Positions 26,272 through 35,977 of a stretch of 64,000 bases of DNA are shown in pieces (position 1 is the stretch's first letter; every line of letters starts with the position of its first letter). Source of the stretch: Owenweeksia sp965214115 (lineage in GTDB: Bacteria; Bacteroidota; Bacteroidia; Flavobacteriales; Schleiferiaceae). The notes beneath the pieces are model-generated. The model was given only the letters and a program-made list of their open reading frames with translations. It was not told the DNA's origin and made no database searches. The position numbers and the translations under genes are program-made. The stretch covers positions 248,001-312,000 of the forward strand of contig CBDCAU010000007.1 in the NCBI GenBank assembly GCA_965214115.1, read 5' to 3'.

Positions 26272-27464
26272 ACTTGTGGGGAGGAATTATGTTTATTTAA
26301 AACATTCTGATAGATAGCAATAAGATTTTCTTTATGCTTACTTTTCTCAAATTGTAGCATCACTTTTTCACGATTTTCTTTTGTATAATCCCAATCGATA
26401 ATTTTCGCGATACTTTCCGCGTAGGCTTTTATATCTTTTTCAGGCACTAAATAGCCATTAATTTCATCCGTAACCAATTCGGGAATGCCGGAGTGCTCGC
26501 TGGCCAAGATAGGCAGTTCCATCGCCATTGCTTCCATTATAGCATTGGGAATCCCCTCTTGGTCGCCTGATTTTGGCGTAATGCTGTGATGTACAAAAAA
26601 ATGGGATTTTTCCATTAATTCGCGTGCTTGTTTTTTGGTCACCCATCCTATAAATTCGACGTGATTTTGCAGATTCAATTCTTTACTCAGCCGTATAGCT
26701 TTTTCTTTAAACTCTCCATCCCCGGCGAATATTAATTTAAAGTCTTTTTTTGGGTGGTTTTTTTTAAACAAAGCAAAAGCGCGCAAAGTGATCAAATGGC
26801 CTTTTTTTTCGTGAAACCGACTGATCTGCAAAAAGCGCGGTGGATTCTTTTGATGGTGATAAGATTTTCGGGTATAAAAATCGGTATCCGTTCCTGAATA
26901 CAAAATGTAATGGTTGCGGGGGGCAATAATGCGCTTTTCCAAATTTTGCCGCAGCGAATGTGCCACCGACATCGTGGAGGCCATTGGATGGGTGAGCAGT
27001 TTTTTTAGAAATTGTCGATAAGCCTTCAAATTCAATAACTTAGAGGCATCATATCCACGAAAAATGGTGAGCGTGGGAATGCGGTTCACGCCACCGGTAT
27101 TTTGAAAAATATATGCGGCGGCACTGCCAAAATGGATGTGAATCAAATCGGGTTGAAATTCTTCAATCTCAGCATCTAAAGCGGCTCCGAATTTCTTCGA
27201 TTTGAAGGGCAGAAACCAACCCGATTGAAAGGCTTTTCGGTATAAAAAACGGATTCCTTTTTTCCACAAACTTTTCCCAAGGTCTCTGGGAAATGGAATA
27301 ACCTTTACATAATCCGGTTGGTTTTCTGAGGCATTTCTTAAGGTCAGCACTTGTATTTCTAATCTTTGATCCTGATGTAAAGAATGTATTTCGTTGCTGA
27401 CAAAAGTTTGGCTGGGTTCACCATAATCCAAGGTAAAAATGAGTATTTTATAGGGCGGTTTCAT
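26268..27464 (-). CDS. Glycosyltransferase family 4
   Basis: A 398-residue GT-B glycosyltransferase. LIHIHFGSAAAY and FRGYDASK lie in the N-terminal acceptor domain. FLQISRFHEKKGH, LIFAGDGEFKE and the C-terminal GDQEGIPNAIMEAMAMELPILASEHSGIPELV form the donor domain with the EX7E-type acidic residues. It is a close paralogue of the next upstream gene: the two share domain order and motif wording, so this is a tandem duplication. Its ATG overlaps that gene's end by 17 bases. Confidence 0.92.
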   Translation of the reverse strand: MKPPYKILIFTLDYGEPSQTFVSNEIHSLHQDQRLEIQVLTLRNASENQPDYVKVIPFPRDLGKSLWKKGIRFLYRKAFQSGWFLPFKSKKFGAALDAEIEEFQPDLIHIHFGSAAAYIFQNTGGVNRIPTLTIFRGYDASKLLNLKAYRQFLKKLLTHPMASTMSVAHSLRQNLEKRIIAPRNHYILYSGTDTDFYTRKSYHHQKNPPRFLQISRFHEKKGHLITLRAFALFKKNHPKKDFKLIFAGDGEFKEKAIRLSKELNLQNHVEFIGWVTKKQARELMEKSHFFVHHSITPKSGDQEGIPNAIMEAMAMELPILASEHSGIPELVTDEINGYLVPEKDIKAYAESIAKIIDWDYTKENREKVMLQFEKSKHKENLIAIYQNVLNKHNSSPQV

Positions 27465-28680
27465 TTAGCACTCGCATTTGTATTCTTTTTGGAAGAATAG
27501 AATTATAAATGTGTGTCAAAGTTTGCCCGTGCTTTTGTAGAGAGAAGTTTTTGATAATTTTTTCACGGTTTTCCCTTAGATAATTCCAGCTATAAATTTC
27601 TTCAATACGAGTGGCATACTCCGCAATATCTCCTTCTTCCACCAAAAGCCCGTTCAACCCGTGTTCCACCAATTCAGGAATACCAGAATGGGAACTGCTC
27701 AAAATCGGCATTTCCATTGCCATTGCCTCTATTATCGCATTTGGAATTCCTTCTTTGTCACCGGATGGGGGAGTGAGGCTGTGATGCACAAAAACGTGTG
27801 AATTTTCCATCAGTTTTCGGCCCTCTTCGGGAGTGACTTTTCCTATAAAATCCACTCTGTTTTCCAAGTTTAATTGGCGGGCTAAGTTCTTCATTTCAGC
27901 CAACAGCGAACCACCCCCTGCCAAGGTTAAACGGAAATCTTTGGAAGGATTTTCCTCCGCAAAACGTTGGAAAGCTTGCAAGGTAATTGGATGGCCTTTT
28001 TTAGGATTAAAGGAAGAAATTTGCAGAAATCGAACGGGATTTTTTGATAAATTTTGAGTGTCTCTTTTATAAAAATTTATGTCGATAGAAGAATAGAGAA
28101 TAAAATGATTCCGAATGGATAAATTTTTTTTCAGTAATTGCTCTTTTAAAGCCCTACAAACGGAAGCCGTATATACATTTGGGAATGCCAAAATTTCTTT
28201 AAAAAAACCAAGGTATTTTTGATGATTCATAAAAGCCGTGGCATCTATTCCGCGGAACGTAATCAAGGTGGGAATATGTTTCCAGCGGGTGGTATTTTTA
28301 AAATACAATGGCGCTGAAAAAGCAAAATGGATATGGACCAGATCCGGTTGAAATTCAGCAATGATTTGATTTAATTTTTTGGAGAAACGTGGTGATTTTG
28401 CTTCCAAATAATAGTGAGCGGCATCAAAAGGTTTGGGCGTAAAGAACCGCCAAGTGAACTTCCGAAATTTCCGAAGAAACCGATTCCAAGATTCACGGCG
28501 GCGCGCTTGGGCGGTGGGAAAGGGAATCACGTGCACATCTTTTCCGGCAAAGCGATCATCCGCCAATTTGGTGGTGATGATCCGAACTTCGACTCCGTTT
28601 TCACGCAAATAGTCAATGCCGTTGCGGATGAACCTCCGCGCTGGAACGCCATATTCGTGCACTAAGGCGAGGACTCTCAT
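27448..28680 (-). CDS. Glycosyltransferase family 4 (paralogue)
   Basis: A 410-residue GT-B enzyme, paralogous to the gene after it: LVHIHFAFSAPLYF, TFRGIDATAF, FLQISSFNPKKGH, LTLAGGGSLLAEM and GDKEGIPNAIIEAMAMEMPILSSSHSGIPELV all have counterparts there. The start is the ATG at 28,680 (MRVLALVHEYGVPARRF); the longer frame adds residues overlapping the next gene and is not supported. Two similar GT4 enzymes in a row suggest consecutive additions of related sugars. Confidence 0.92.
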   Translation of the reverse strand: MRVLALVHEYGVPARRFIRNGIDYLRENGVEVRIITTKLADDRFAGKDVHVIPFPTAQARRRESWNRFLRKFRKFTWRFFTPKPFDAAHYYLEAKSPRFSKKLNQIIAEFQPDLVHIHFAFSAPLYFKNTTRWKHIPTLITFRGIDATAFMNHQKYLGFFKEILAFPNVYTASVCRALKEQLLKKNLSIRNHFILYSSIDINFYKRDTQNLSKNPVRFLQISSFNPKKGHPITLQAFQRFAEENPSKDFRLTLAGGGSLLAEMKNLARQLNLENRVDFIGKVTPEEGRKLMENSHVFVHHSLTPPSGDKEGIPNAIIEAMAMEMPILSSSHSGIPELVEHGLNGLLVEEGDIAEYATRIEEIYSWNYLRENREKIIKNFSLQKHGQTLTHIYNSILPKRIQMRVLNETAL

Positions 28681-28685
28681 CGCCA

Positions 28686-29654
28686 CTATATTTTGCCCGC
28701 CTGGCGTTTGGTAAAATTCCCTACCCTTACGATGAAAGTGCCCAGTTCCACCACCGACTTCTTGAGCCAACGACGGCTTTTTTGGCGCGGCGTTTCCGGC
28801 TCAAAAATGACAGTTTTGCGAAAATGCGGGTATTTACCTTTTTGGATGCCTTCATCTATCTGGAATTCTTGCCGCAGTTTTATGATGTTTTCGGCAAGGA
28901 GTGGCTGTTCGCCCAGAGGCTGCTTCTCCTGCATCTGCTTCATTTCCAATACATTCTTGGCTTCCTCAGCTTGAAACCGCTTATCGATGAACACCGTGGC
29001 ATTGTGCACTTTTCCCGCCAACGCGCCCAGCAAAGCCACCTTGTAATCAGAGTCGGTATCCGCGTGGCGGCGCCAATAGGCTTCTAAAAAGGGGAGCATT
29101 CCCGTGTGCTTGTTGGCGTGGACAAATGTTTTGCGGAAAATATCCACATAGTTTTGCTCAAAATCGTGCAGGCCAATATATATGGAAGTTTGCACCAGCA
29201 ACAGGTTTTGCTGCACCATCCCGTCGATGGCGGCGGTTTCGGGCCGCAATTCCGTGCCTTCTTCGGGGATAAAAGCGATGGCTTGGAGGGCGTATTGATT
29301 TCGGTAAAGATGCCCGCCGGACGGACGGAGGCAGGGGATGAATTTGTCAAGGATGAGGCTTTGCACGGCAAATACATTATCGGCGGTGGTGTCGGCAAAT
29401 TCCAAAAATTCCAGCACGGCCTTTTTCTCCACCAAAACATCCGCGTCCACGCAAAAAGTCCATTTTTTGCCGCTGGCCGCCCCCAGTTCAAAACCCCGGC
29501 GGACGGCTTGGCTAAAGGGCGATTCCTGAAGCACTTGCACGTTTTCGGAACCGAATATTTCGGCCAACAACTGGCGGCTCCATTCGGTGGTGCGTTCGCC
29601 GGCCGAGCGTACCAGGCACAGGATGTCTTTTAAAATGGGAGTGTCGTTTTGCAT
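28686..29654 (-). CDS. Putative GT-A glycosyltransferase
   Basis: A 322-residue protein. ILCLVRSAGERTTEW at the start and KKWTFCVDADVLVEKKAVLEFLEF in the first third give a GT-A nucleotide-binding core with the DxD motif in VDADV. The middle (IYIGLHDFEQNYVDIFRKTF) looks like the acceptor part. The C-terminus is basic and lacks a TM. I know no more specific family. Five bases upstream of the GT4 gene and 13 bases after the AsnB gene, within the operon. Ends with TAG, showing that TAG is a normal stop here. Confidence 0.65.
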   Translation of the reverse strand: MQNDTPILKDILCLVRSAGERTTEWSRQLLAEIFGSENVQVLQESPFSQAVRRGFELGAASGKKWTFCVDADVLVEKKAVLEFLEFADTTADNVFAVQSLILDKFIPCLRPSGGHLYRNQYALQAIAFIPEEGTELRPETAAIDGMVQQNLLLVQTSIYIGLHDFEQNYVDIFRKTFVHANKHTGMLPFLEAYWRRHADTDSDYKVALLGALAGKVHNATVFIDKRFQAEEAKNVLEMKQMQEKQPLGEQPLLAENIIKLRQEFQIDEGIQKGKYPHFRKTVIFEPETPRQKSRRWLKKSVVELGTFIVRVGNFTKRQAGKI

Positions 29655-29667
29655 CGGGCGGGCAAAT

Positions 29668-31452
29668 TTAAAGGGCGCGATAGTGTTGTCGAAACCAAAG
29701 TTCCAAAACGGCGAAATACATCAAGGCCTCGGGGCTCAGCACTTCCAACGGTCGCACCGACCGCAGAATGCCCTCTCTTATCAAATAGCCATCTTCAAAC
29801 AAATCGCGGAACTGGCCGCTGGTCAAACAAAAAGCCCCCTTGAAACTGAAACCGCGCTTGGGCATATCCAAAACTTTGGCGGGCAACTTTTCTTTCAATA
29901 CGGCTTTGAGGAGCGGCTTTTTTACGTTCGGCCGGTGATAAAGTTCTGTTTTCAAGCCCATTGTATATTCAAATAAATGATGATCCAAAAACGGCACCCG
30001 CACTTCCAAGGAGTGCATCATACTGCTGATGTCCGCCCGGTGCAAACAGGCATCCAACATAAAAGTGCGGGCATCCAGCAGTTGCAGGTTTTTCACCACG
30101 TCCGGCCCATTGCCGAGGTGCTGGCGGTAATGCCATTCGCCGCGCCGCTTCAATGTTCCTGACATTTCGGGGGTCAAAACATTTTTTTGGAAAATTTCGC
30201 CCATCCTGCCCGGCATAAATTTCATATACTCTTCGGCCAACAGCTTGCCCTTGCCGCTCCACAATGCCCGCAGCCGAAAGCGCCGCGATTTTTGGGCCAA
30301 CCACCTGAGGTGGTTATACCAAATGTAACCCGCCAACACCTCATCGCCCCCGTCGCCGCTCAGCACCACTTTGTGGGTTTTGGCGGCCAACTCTGCCACC
30401 TGATGGAAGGTGAACATCGAGGATACCGCGTAAGGCTCGTCATAATAAGGAGCCAATCGCTGCACCATATCCCATCCATCCGTATCGCGGCGCAGCATTT
30501 TTTCGTGATGGTGCGCCCCAAAAGTTTTGGCCACCGCCCGTGCTTGGTGGTGTTCGCTTTTGGGATGAAAAGTATAGCCGAGCGAAAAGGTGGAGGTTGG
30601 GCCTTGCTGTTCGGCCATATTCATCAGGAGCGAACTGCTGTCGTAGCCGCCGCTGAGGAAAAGCCCCACGGGCACGTCGCTCACCAAATGCTCTTGGGTG
30701 GCTTGTTCAAGAAGATGCTTGAATTCCTCAACCGCTTGTTTTTCAGGGATTTCGCGCTGCCCCGTCGGGCTTTCCCAATATCGCTTTTCCGTTAGGGAAT
30801 GGTTGGAAAAATCATATTCCAAAAAGTGCGCGGCCGGCAGCTTGCGCACCTTTTTCCAGATGCTGCCGGGCTGGGGCACGAAGGCATAACGAAAATAGTC
30901 GGCCAGCGAATCGCGGTCCAATTCGCGTTCGGCATCGGGGTCGCGCATCAGCGCCTTGGTTTCCGAGGCGAAGCTAAAAATTTGATTGTCAAGGTAATAA
31001 ACAAAGGGCTTGATGCCGAAGCGGTCGCGCGCGGCAAACAGCTTGCGGCGGTTTTGGTCCCATATCGCAAAGGCGAACATTCCTTTCAACCGGGGCAGCA
31101 ATCCTTCCATCCCCCATTGTTCATAGCCGTGGATCAGCACCTCGCTGTCGGTTTCGGAATGGAAAAGATGGTCGCCGGATTCCTGCAGTTCCGCGCGCAG
31201 TTGGCGGTAGTTGTAGATTTCGCCGTTGAAGGTGAGCCACACCATTCCGTCTTCGTTGGCCATCGGTTGGCGGCCGTGCGGCGTAAGGTCGATAATGGAG
31301 AGGCGGCGGTGGCCCAAAGCCACTCGGCCGTCGTTCAAAATTTCGGTGCCGCAGCCATCGGGGCCGCGATGGCGCAGCGTGTCGCGCATCGCATCGAATT
31401 TTTCGCCGTCAATGGGTTTTTGCCTTGAAATTTTACCTATGATGCCGCACAT
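29668..31452 (-). CDS. asnB: Asparagine synthase-type glutamine amidotransferase
   Basis: A 594-residue enzyme. Cys2 follows the initiator Met (MCGIIGKIS), the N-terminal nucleophile hydrolase that releases ammonia from glutamine; HRGPDGCG and LTFNGEIYNY belong to the same domain. The synthase domain has the ATP pyrophosphatase loop SGGYDSS (267-273). The general reaction makes asparagine, but copies inside polysaccharide loci often amidate uronic acids. The neighbouring dehydrogenase of the UDP-GlcNAcA type makes a uronamide plausible here. That part is inference. Confidence 0.9.
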   Translation of the reverse strand: MCGIIGKISRQKPIDGEKFDAMRDTLRHRGPDGCGTEILNDGRVALGHRRLSIIDLTPHGRQPMANEDGMVWLTFNGEIYNYRQLRAELQESGDHLFHSETDSEVLIHGYEQWGMEGLLPRLKGMFAFAIWDQNRRKLFAARDRFGIKPFVYYLDNQIFSFASETKALMRDPDAERELDRDSLADYFRYAFVPQPGSIWKKVRKLPAAHFLEYDFSNHSLTEKRYWESPTGQREIPEKQAVEEFKHLLEQATQEHLVSDVPVGLFLSGGYDSSSLLMNMAEQQGPTSTFSLGYTFHPKSEHHQARAVAKTFGAHHHEKMLRRDTDGWDMVQRLAPYYDEPYAVSSMFTFHQVAELAAKTHKVVLSGDGGDEVLAGYIWYNHLRWLAQKSRRFRLRALWSGKGKLLAEEYMKFMPGRMGEIFQKNVLTPEMSGTLKRRGEWHYRQHLGNGPDVVKNLQLLDARTFMLDACLHRADISSMMHSLEVRVPFLDHHLFEYTMGLKTELYHRPNVKKPLLKAVLKEKLPAKVLDMPKRGFSFKGAFCLTSGQFRDLFEDGYLIREGILRSVRPLEVLSPEALMYFAVLELWFRQHYRAL

Positions 31453-31458
31453 TTGTCT

Positions 31459-33033
31459 TTATAAATCAAGCAGGATAGAATCCTTTTTTACGATAAAATA
31501 GTGGAGATGGGGAAGTGCCACTTTTTCGGCATAAACCATTTTCAATTTTTGAGCATTTTCAAAGTCGAAATTTTGCTGATTTTCACCTTGTTGGATATGT
31601 ATCGGCATATCTATGTTGCTGATCCATTTCGGGTCATTTTTTAATTTGTCCCGCGTAAAGGTTTTTAGAAAATACCTAAAGCGTTCTGCTTTGTCCTCAT
31701 TATAACTTTGTAGTCCTTTTTTGGTTCGGTAGTTTTCCAAATTGACTAAATTGGAAGTGTCGGATTTACTGTGCCAATTTCCCACCATTTTCAGCACATT
31801 TTCATCAAGGCATTGGCCTAAAGTACCCGTCAAATGTTTTTCGTTTCGAGCGAAATAAAAACGGTTTTTGGCAAAGCCCACATCATAAGGAGAGAAGAAA
31901 GAACTGTCCAAGCGTTTGGCCTTTCCTTCATCATTGATAAGATAAAAAGTGTAGCTATTGATAAAACCGCAATCCAGCCAAGCCAAGTCGGTTATTTTAA
32001 TTAAAAAAGGGTTAATCAACAACAACAAATAGTAGATGGCAAGATTGGACTTTGTGAATAATTTTTGTGCATATTTTTTATCGTATAGAATAACAAGCAG
32101 TACAATCAATTCCATTACCATCCATTGCCAAAAGAAAATACCGCTGAGCGTATATACCAGTAAATGAAAAAAGGCGAAACCCACCAAACAAAAAGCGGCT
32201 ATTTTTCGATGCCAAAGCAGTAGTAAGGGAAACAGCACTTCCACCACCAATCCTCCGTACTGCAATAATTTGTGGTTTTCCCTTACAAACTCGCCGAGGG
32301 TTTTCAGCGTGTCCGAGGAAAGAAAATGCAGCCAGCCCGCATCGGTGGAGGCGGCGAGCATATTGTATAGATTGTTTTCTTCTGCCCAATTTATCTTTAT
32401 CTTGCCGATTCCAGCATCCATAAACCACGCGGAAAGTATGGAAAGAAAAATCAAAACAAAGCTGGTCCAGCGCAATTTTTCGAAGCTATTTTTATACAAA
32501 ACAGTGAACACCCAAAATGACCATAAAATGGGTAGGATAAGCGATTTATGCGTGCGGTCATAATCCACTACGTCGGGCACTTCCAATTGATTGGTCAACA
32601 GAACCAATTGCAATATATAAACGGGCAAAAAATAGGGATTCCATATAACAACGCCAGCCAATAAAAAATGTAGAATACGATCCGCCAAAAACCACTCGGC
32701 GTGGTAATGATTATATTCCATCATCGCAATCGTATAGGTTTGGATAATCAAAACCGTCCAAAAAAGATAGCGTGAAAGTTTGCCGATTTCATTCCATTTC
32801 AGCGGGCGAAACCAAGATAAAAAAATGGCTAAAAAAAACAAGGCTGAAAGTGCAACCCATCGTTTCCACCCAAAGTAGATCCAGTTGGTAATAAGTAGCT
32901 GGCCATCATACTGCTTTTCGGAAAGGGGGTATTCGTATATTTTAGTAAGAATAGGTAGTGCTGCAAAAACGATTAGAACACCTATCAGATTTATCGTGAA
33001 TGCGCGATATTTTTCAGGGATAAGTTTCAGCAT
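31459..33033 (-). CDS. Polytopic membrane protein, possibly HTTM-like
   Basis: A 524-residue protein with about ten TM segments in its first 340 residues (for example LIGVLIVFAALPILTKIY, YLLLLINPFLIKI) and a soluble C-terminal 180 residues with several charged motifs. The block containing HRKIAAFCLVGFAFFHLLVY followed by WQWMVMELIVLLV resembles HTTM (vitamin K-dependent carboxylase-like) membrane domains, which I state only as a resemblance. In the operon it lies between the sulfotransferase and AsnB genes, so a role in glycan modification at the membrane is reasonable. Confidence 0.6.
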   Translation of the reverse strand: MLKLIPEKYRAFTINLIGVLIVFAALPILTKIYEYPLSEKQYDGQLLITNWIYFGWKRWVALSALFFLAIFLSWFRPLKWNEIGKLSRYLFWTVLIIQTYTIAMMEYNHYHAEWFLADRILHFLLAGVVIWNPYFLPVYILQLVLLTNQLEVPDVVDYDRTHKSLILPILWSFWVFTVLYKNSFEKLRWTSFVLIFLSILSAWFMDAGIGKIKINWAEENNLYNMLAASTDAGWLHFLSSDTLKTLGEFVRENHKLLQYGGLVVEVLFPLLLLWHRKIAAFCLVGFAFFHLLVYTLSGIFFWQWMVMELIVLLVILYDKKYAQKLFTKSNLAIYYLLLLINPFLIKITDLAWLDCGFINSYTFYLINDEGKAKRLDSSFFSPYDVGFAKNRFYFARNEKHLTGTLGQCLDENVLKMVGNWHSKSDTSNLVNLENYRTKKGLQSYNEDKAERFRYFLKTFTRDKLKNDPKWISNIDMPIHIQQGENQQNFDFENAQKLKMVYAEKVALPHLHYFIVKKDSILLDL

Positions 33034-33047
33034 TTTTCAGGGATATT

Positions 33048-33890
33048 TTATAAATATCCATTTTCGTCCGATTGCAGCTTTTCTTTTATCTCTGAAAGAT
33101 TGATAATATGGTCATAGTTTTTTATCAATTTTTTGGTTTTGGGCCGCGGGTCGGGGATAGGTTTTACGTCCAAAAACTGCCAAACTTTGTCAAAATTAAA
33201 CGCATCGGAAGTAATTTCCTCGTAGGTCAGTTCTAAAAATTCCCTGTGGTTTTGGGCAAGGAGTTGTCGCCAGAGTTTCAGGTCGGATTTGGTGTTTTCC
33301 ATAAACCACCTCAACTGGTCAATGTCCATTTCCATTTCCGTTTTTTTCACCTTTTCGGTTTTGTCGCGCCGCCATTGGTCCAACTCGCGCGCCTGGTACC
33401 AAGAAACGGCGGCGGCCAAAAGGTTTTCACGATGCAACACGATGATTTTAAAGTCATTGCGCAGAAATGCCGCCTCGATTTCATCGCGATATAAAGTGCC
33501 GCCGTGAAACTTTACGCCCAGCCGTTTCGCGAAAGTTCGTTCCTCCCATTTTTTATAAAATTGATTTACAAAAGTGGCAATGTTGCGCGGCTCCCGTTTT
33601 TTCGGGTGATGTTCCAAATGGTCGAAGCGCTCGCGGGATTCGATGCCGTCATCAAAGGGTTTTCCTTGATAAAGAGGAATGCCGAGCGATTTTATTTTGT
33701 TCTGAAAATCAGGATCGTCCTTGAAAAGCTGCCCGAAAAAATCCACTTGCGGATGTTGCGTCAGCATTGAGCAAAACATATTGCTGCCACTGCGCTGGTG
33801 GCAAAGGATGGCAAATTTTTCAGCCCTCACCACGCCAAGTTTTTGCGCGGCTTTTCGCAAAAGGTGCCATATTTTCCAGTACAGTTTCAT
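33048..33890 (-). CDS. Sulfotransferase family protein
   Basis: A 280-residue protein. FAILCHQRSGSNMFCSML is the 5'-phosphosulfate-binding loop (PAPS 5' site), and FKIIVLHRENLLAAAVSWYQARELDQW supplies the 3'-phosphate site with its Arg and Ser. The fold is the P-loop sulfotransferase family; the Stf0-type arrangement is closest, but I cannot confirm it. It probably sulfates the exported glycan. Start at 33,890, overlapping the Wzt stop as ATGA; the four extra upstream codons overlap further and are rejected. Confidence 0.82.
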   Translation of the reverse strand: MKLYWKIWHLLRKAAQKLGVVRAEKFAILCHQRSGSNMFCSMLTQHPQVDFFGQLFKDDPDFQNKIKSLGIPLYQGKPFDDGIESRERFDHLEHHPKKREPRNIATFVNQFYKKWEERTFAKRLGVKFHGGTLYRDEIEAAFLRNDFKIIVLHRENLLAAAVSWYQARELDQWRRDKTEKVKKTEMEMDIDQLRWFMENTKSDLKLWRQLLAQNHREFLELTYEEITSDAFNFDKVWQFLDVKPIPDPRPKTKKLIKNYDHIINLSEIKEKLQSDENGYL

Positions 33891-35149
33891 TGTACGCTCC
33901 ATTCACTTTTAGGGGGTATAATCAGGCCGTGTTTGCTGGGGTTCAGCACGTTACCCGATTCATAAAGATCCCTTTCCAAAATATCCAGTTTTTCGGCGTT
34001 GAAAATCTTGTCCTGTACGCCGTTGGACAAACCGGCCCACAAATCCACCAGATAGCGGCCTTGCATCAAGGGCAGTTGAGGCACCTCGATGGTCACTTTT
34101 CCCTCGCCCTCGGGGATGTTCAATGTAGCCCCTTGCGCTTTGCTTTCCAATGTCATAATGATTTCGCGATAATTTCGGCAAATTTTTACCGCGATTTGTA
34201 AACCTTCCAAAGGTTTTTTTGCAACATAATGCAAGTCAATTTTCAGCGGTTTATTGATCAGCGCATTTTTACCATTATTGAAAATTACTTTGGTAAATTT
34301 AAACAGTCCTTCACCTTCCCGATCTGTTCTTTCGGATAGCAGACTTCTTTCGATGCTTTTAAGCATATATTGCTTATAGGTTTCGATAGCGGTTTCTACC
34401 TCTCCATTGAATATGATTTTTCCCTCGCTCAATACAAGGCAGCGATTGCAAAGCCCTTCCACCGCGCTGGTGTTGTGGCTCACAAACAATAGGGTGCGGC
34501 CGCTCTTGCTCACGTCGTCCATCTTGCCGAGGCATTTCTGTTGGAAGGACAAATCGCCCACCGCCAGCACCTCGTCGATAATCAGGATTTCAGGGTCAAG
34601 GTGGGCGGCCACCGCAAAGGCCAAGCGAACCTTCATCCCTGAACTATAGAACTTTACGGGCGTATCAATGTACTTTTCCACCCCCGCAAAGTCCACGATT
34701 TCATCAAACTTTGCTCGGATTTCCCTGCCCGTCATCCCGAGTACGGTGCCGTTCATAAACACGTTGTCGCGGCCAGTCAGCTCATCGTGAAAACCTGTAC
34801 CCACTTCCAAAAGCGAAGAAACGCGGCCTCTGATTTGAATCTCCCCCGTGGTAGGTTCGGTGATGCGGCTCAAGATTTTCAGCAGGGTACTTTTGCCGGC
34901 GCCATTGTGGCCCACAATCCCCAAAATCTCACCATTGTTTACACTAAAATTAATGTCTTTCAATGCCCAAAAAACCGACTCATCTTCTTCTCCTTTTTGA
35001 AAGGATTTCAATTTGGAAATACGCTGCAAATTGCGAACCGGATAAAGCATCATATTTTTTAGCTGTTCCGCAAAGGTGTCGGCAGTTTCCATTATACCCA
35101 AGCGATACCGCTTGGAAATGTCATTAACGTCTATAACCTTTTCACTCAT
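33887..35149 (-). CDS. ABC transporter ATP-binding protein for polysaccharide export (Wzt-type)
   Basis: A 420-residue ATPase. Walker A GHNGAGKST (80-88), the LSGGQ-equivalent YSSGM (168-172), Walker B ILIIDE (188-193) and a switch His in FVSHNTS form the nucleotide-binding domain. Residues from about 260 to 420 form an extra C-terminal domain of the Wzt type (TLNIPEGEGKVTIEVPQLPLMQGRY split here as a beta-sandwich), which in characterised Wzt proteins reads the glycan's terminal modification. It pairs with the permease downstream on the transcript's other side. Placement beside the glycan transferases shows ABC-dependent export. Confidence 0.93.
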   Translation of the reverse strand: MSEKVIDVNDISKRYRLGIMETADTFAEQLKNMMLYPVRNLQRISKLKSFQKGEEDESVFWALKDINFSVNNGEILGIVGHNGAGKSTLLKILSRITEPTTGEIQIRGRVSSLLEVGTGFHDELTGRDNVFMNGTVLGMTGREIRAKFDEIVDFAGVEKYIDTPVKFYSSGMKVRLAFAVAAHLDPEILIIDEVLAVGDLSFQQKCLGKMDDVSKSGRTLLFVSHNTSAVEGLCNRCLVLSEGKIIFNGEVETAIETYKQYMLKSIERSLLSERTDREGEGLFKFTKVIFNNGKNALINKPLKIDLHYVAKKPLEGLQIAVKICRNYREIIMTLESKAQGATLNIPEGEGKVTIEVPQLPLMQGRYLVDLWAGLSNGVQDKIFNAEKLDILERDLYESGNVLNPSKHGLIIPPKSEWSVQ

Positions 35150-35152
35150 AAT

Positions 35153-35977
35153 TTAAGCAATATCGGCAAAAGTTTTTTCCATTTTTTTGAAATAAAATGC
35201 GCCAAAAAGGAAGAGCGCAAAAGATACCACTGCACCAATTCCAATCAAATCCCAAGGCATTGCCTTGGTGTCCAAAAACATTGAGCGCATTCCTTCAATC
35301 ACGCCCACCATCGGGTTCAACGCGTAGAGATAGAGATATTTTTCAGGGATAATGCTAATGGAATACACCACAGGAACGCTGTACATTAAAATGCGTACCA
35401 CGAAAGACATCGCATATTGCACGTCACGGTATTGTACGGCCATCGCGGAAAATATCATTCCTACCCCTAAAGATGTCATAATCAAAATAAGTAAAAGCAA
35501 GGGGAAAAAGATGATATTGATAGTAGGTGCATATTGAAAATAAATCAATAATCCAATCAGAGCCAGAAGAGCAATCAAAAAGTCTAAAAATTTTGAAAAA
35601 ATAGCGGAAATAGGTAGGATGAGACGAGGGAAATAAACCTTGCTCAACATCCCTTTGTTTTGCACCAAAGAACTGGAAGAATCCGCCAGAATATTGCTGA
35701 AATAATTCCACGGTACCATTGCTACAAAACTGAACAAAATATAGGGGACGCCGTCCGAATCGAGCTTGGCCAAATTACCAAAAACCACGGTGAAAACCAC
35801 CGTCTGAAAAAGGGGCTGGATAATCGCCCAGCCCACGCCCAGTACGGATTGGGCGTATTTGGCCTTGATGCCGCGTATCGTTAAAAAGTATAGCAAATCT
35901 TTATAACGCCAAACTTCTTTGACATCAATAATCTGCCAGCCCTTAGTGGGTTTTATGGTGGTAACTTCAGTGGACAT
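35153..35977 (-). CDS. ABC transporter permease for polysaccharide export (Wzm-type)
   Basis: A 274-residue ABC-2-type membrane protein with about six TMs (LGVGWAIIQPLFQTVVFTVVFG, FVAMVPWNYF, SKFLDFLIALLALIGLLIY, LLLLILIMTSLGVGMIFS). The N-terminal amphipathic WRYKDLLYFLTIRGIKAKYAQS is typical of O-antigen/teichoic acid exporters. It forms the channel for the Wzt-type ATPase three bases away. ATG at 35,977; the longer frame uses TTG inside the previous gene, whose end overlaps this start by 11 bases. Confidence 0.93.
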   Translation of the reverse strand: MSTEVTTIKPTKGWQIIDVKEVWRYKDLLYFLTIRGIKAKYAQSVLGVGWAIIQPLFQTVVFTVVFGNLAKLDSDGVPYILFSFVAMVPWNYFSNILADSSSSLVQNKGMLSKVYFPRLILPISAIFSKFLDFLIALLALIGLLIYFQYAPTINIIFFPLLLLILIMTSLGVGMIFSAMAVQYRDVQYAMSFVVRILMYSVPVVYSISIIPEKYLYLYALNPMVGVIEGMRSMFLDTKAMPWDLIGIGAVVSFALFLFGAFYFKKMEKTFADIA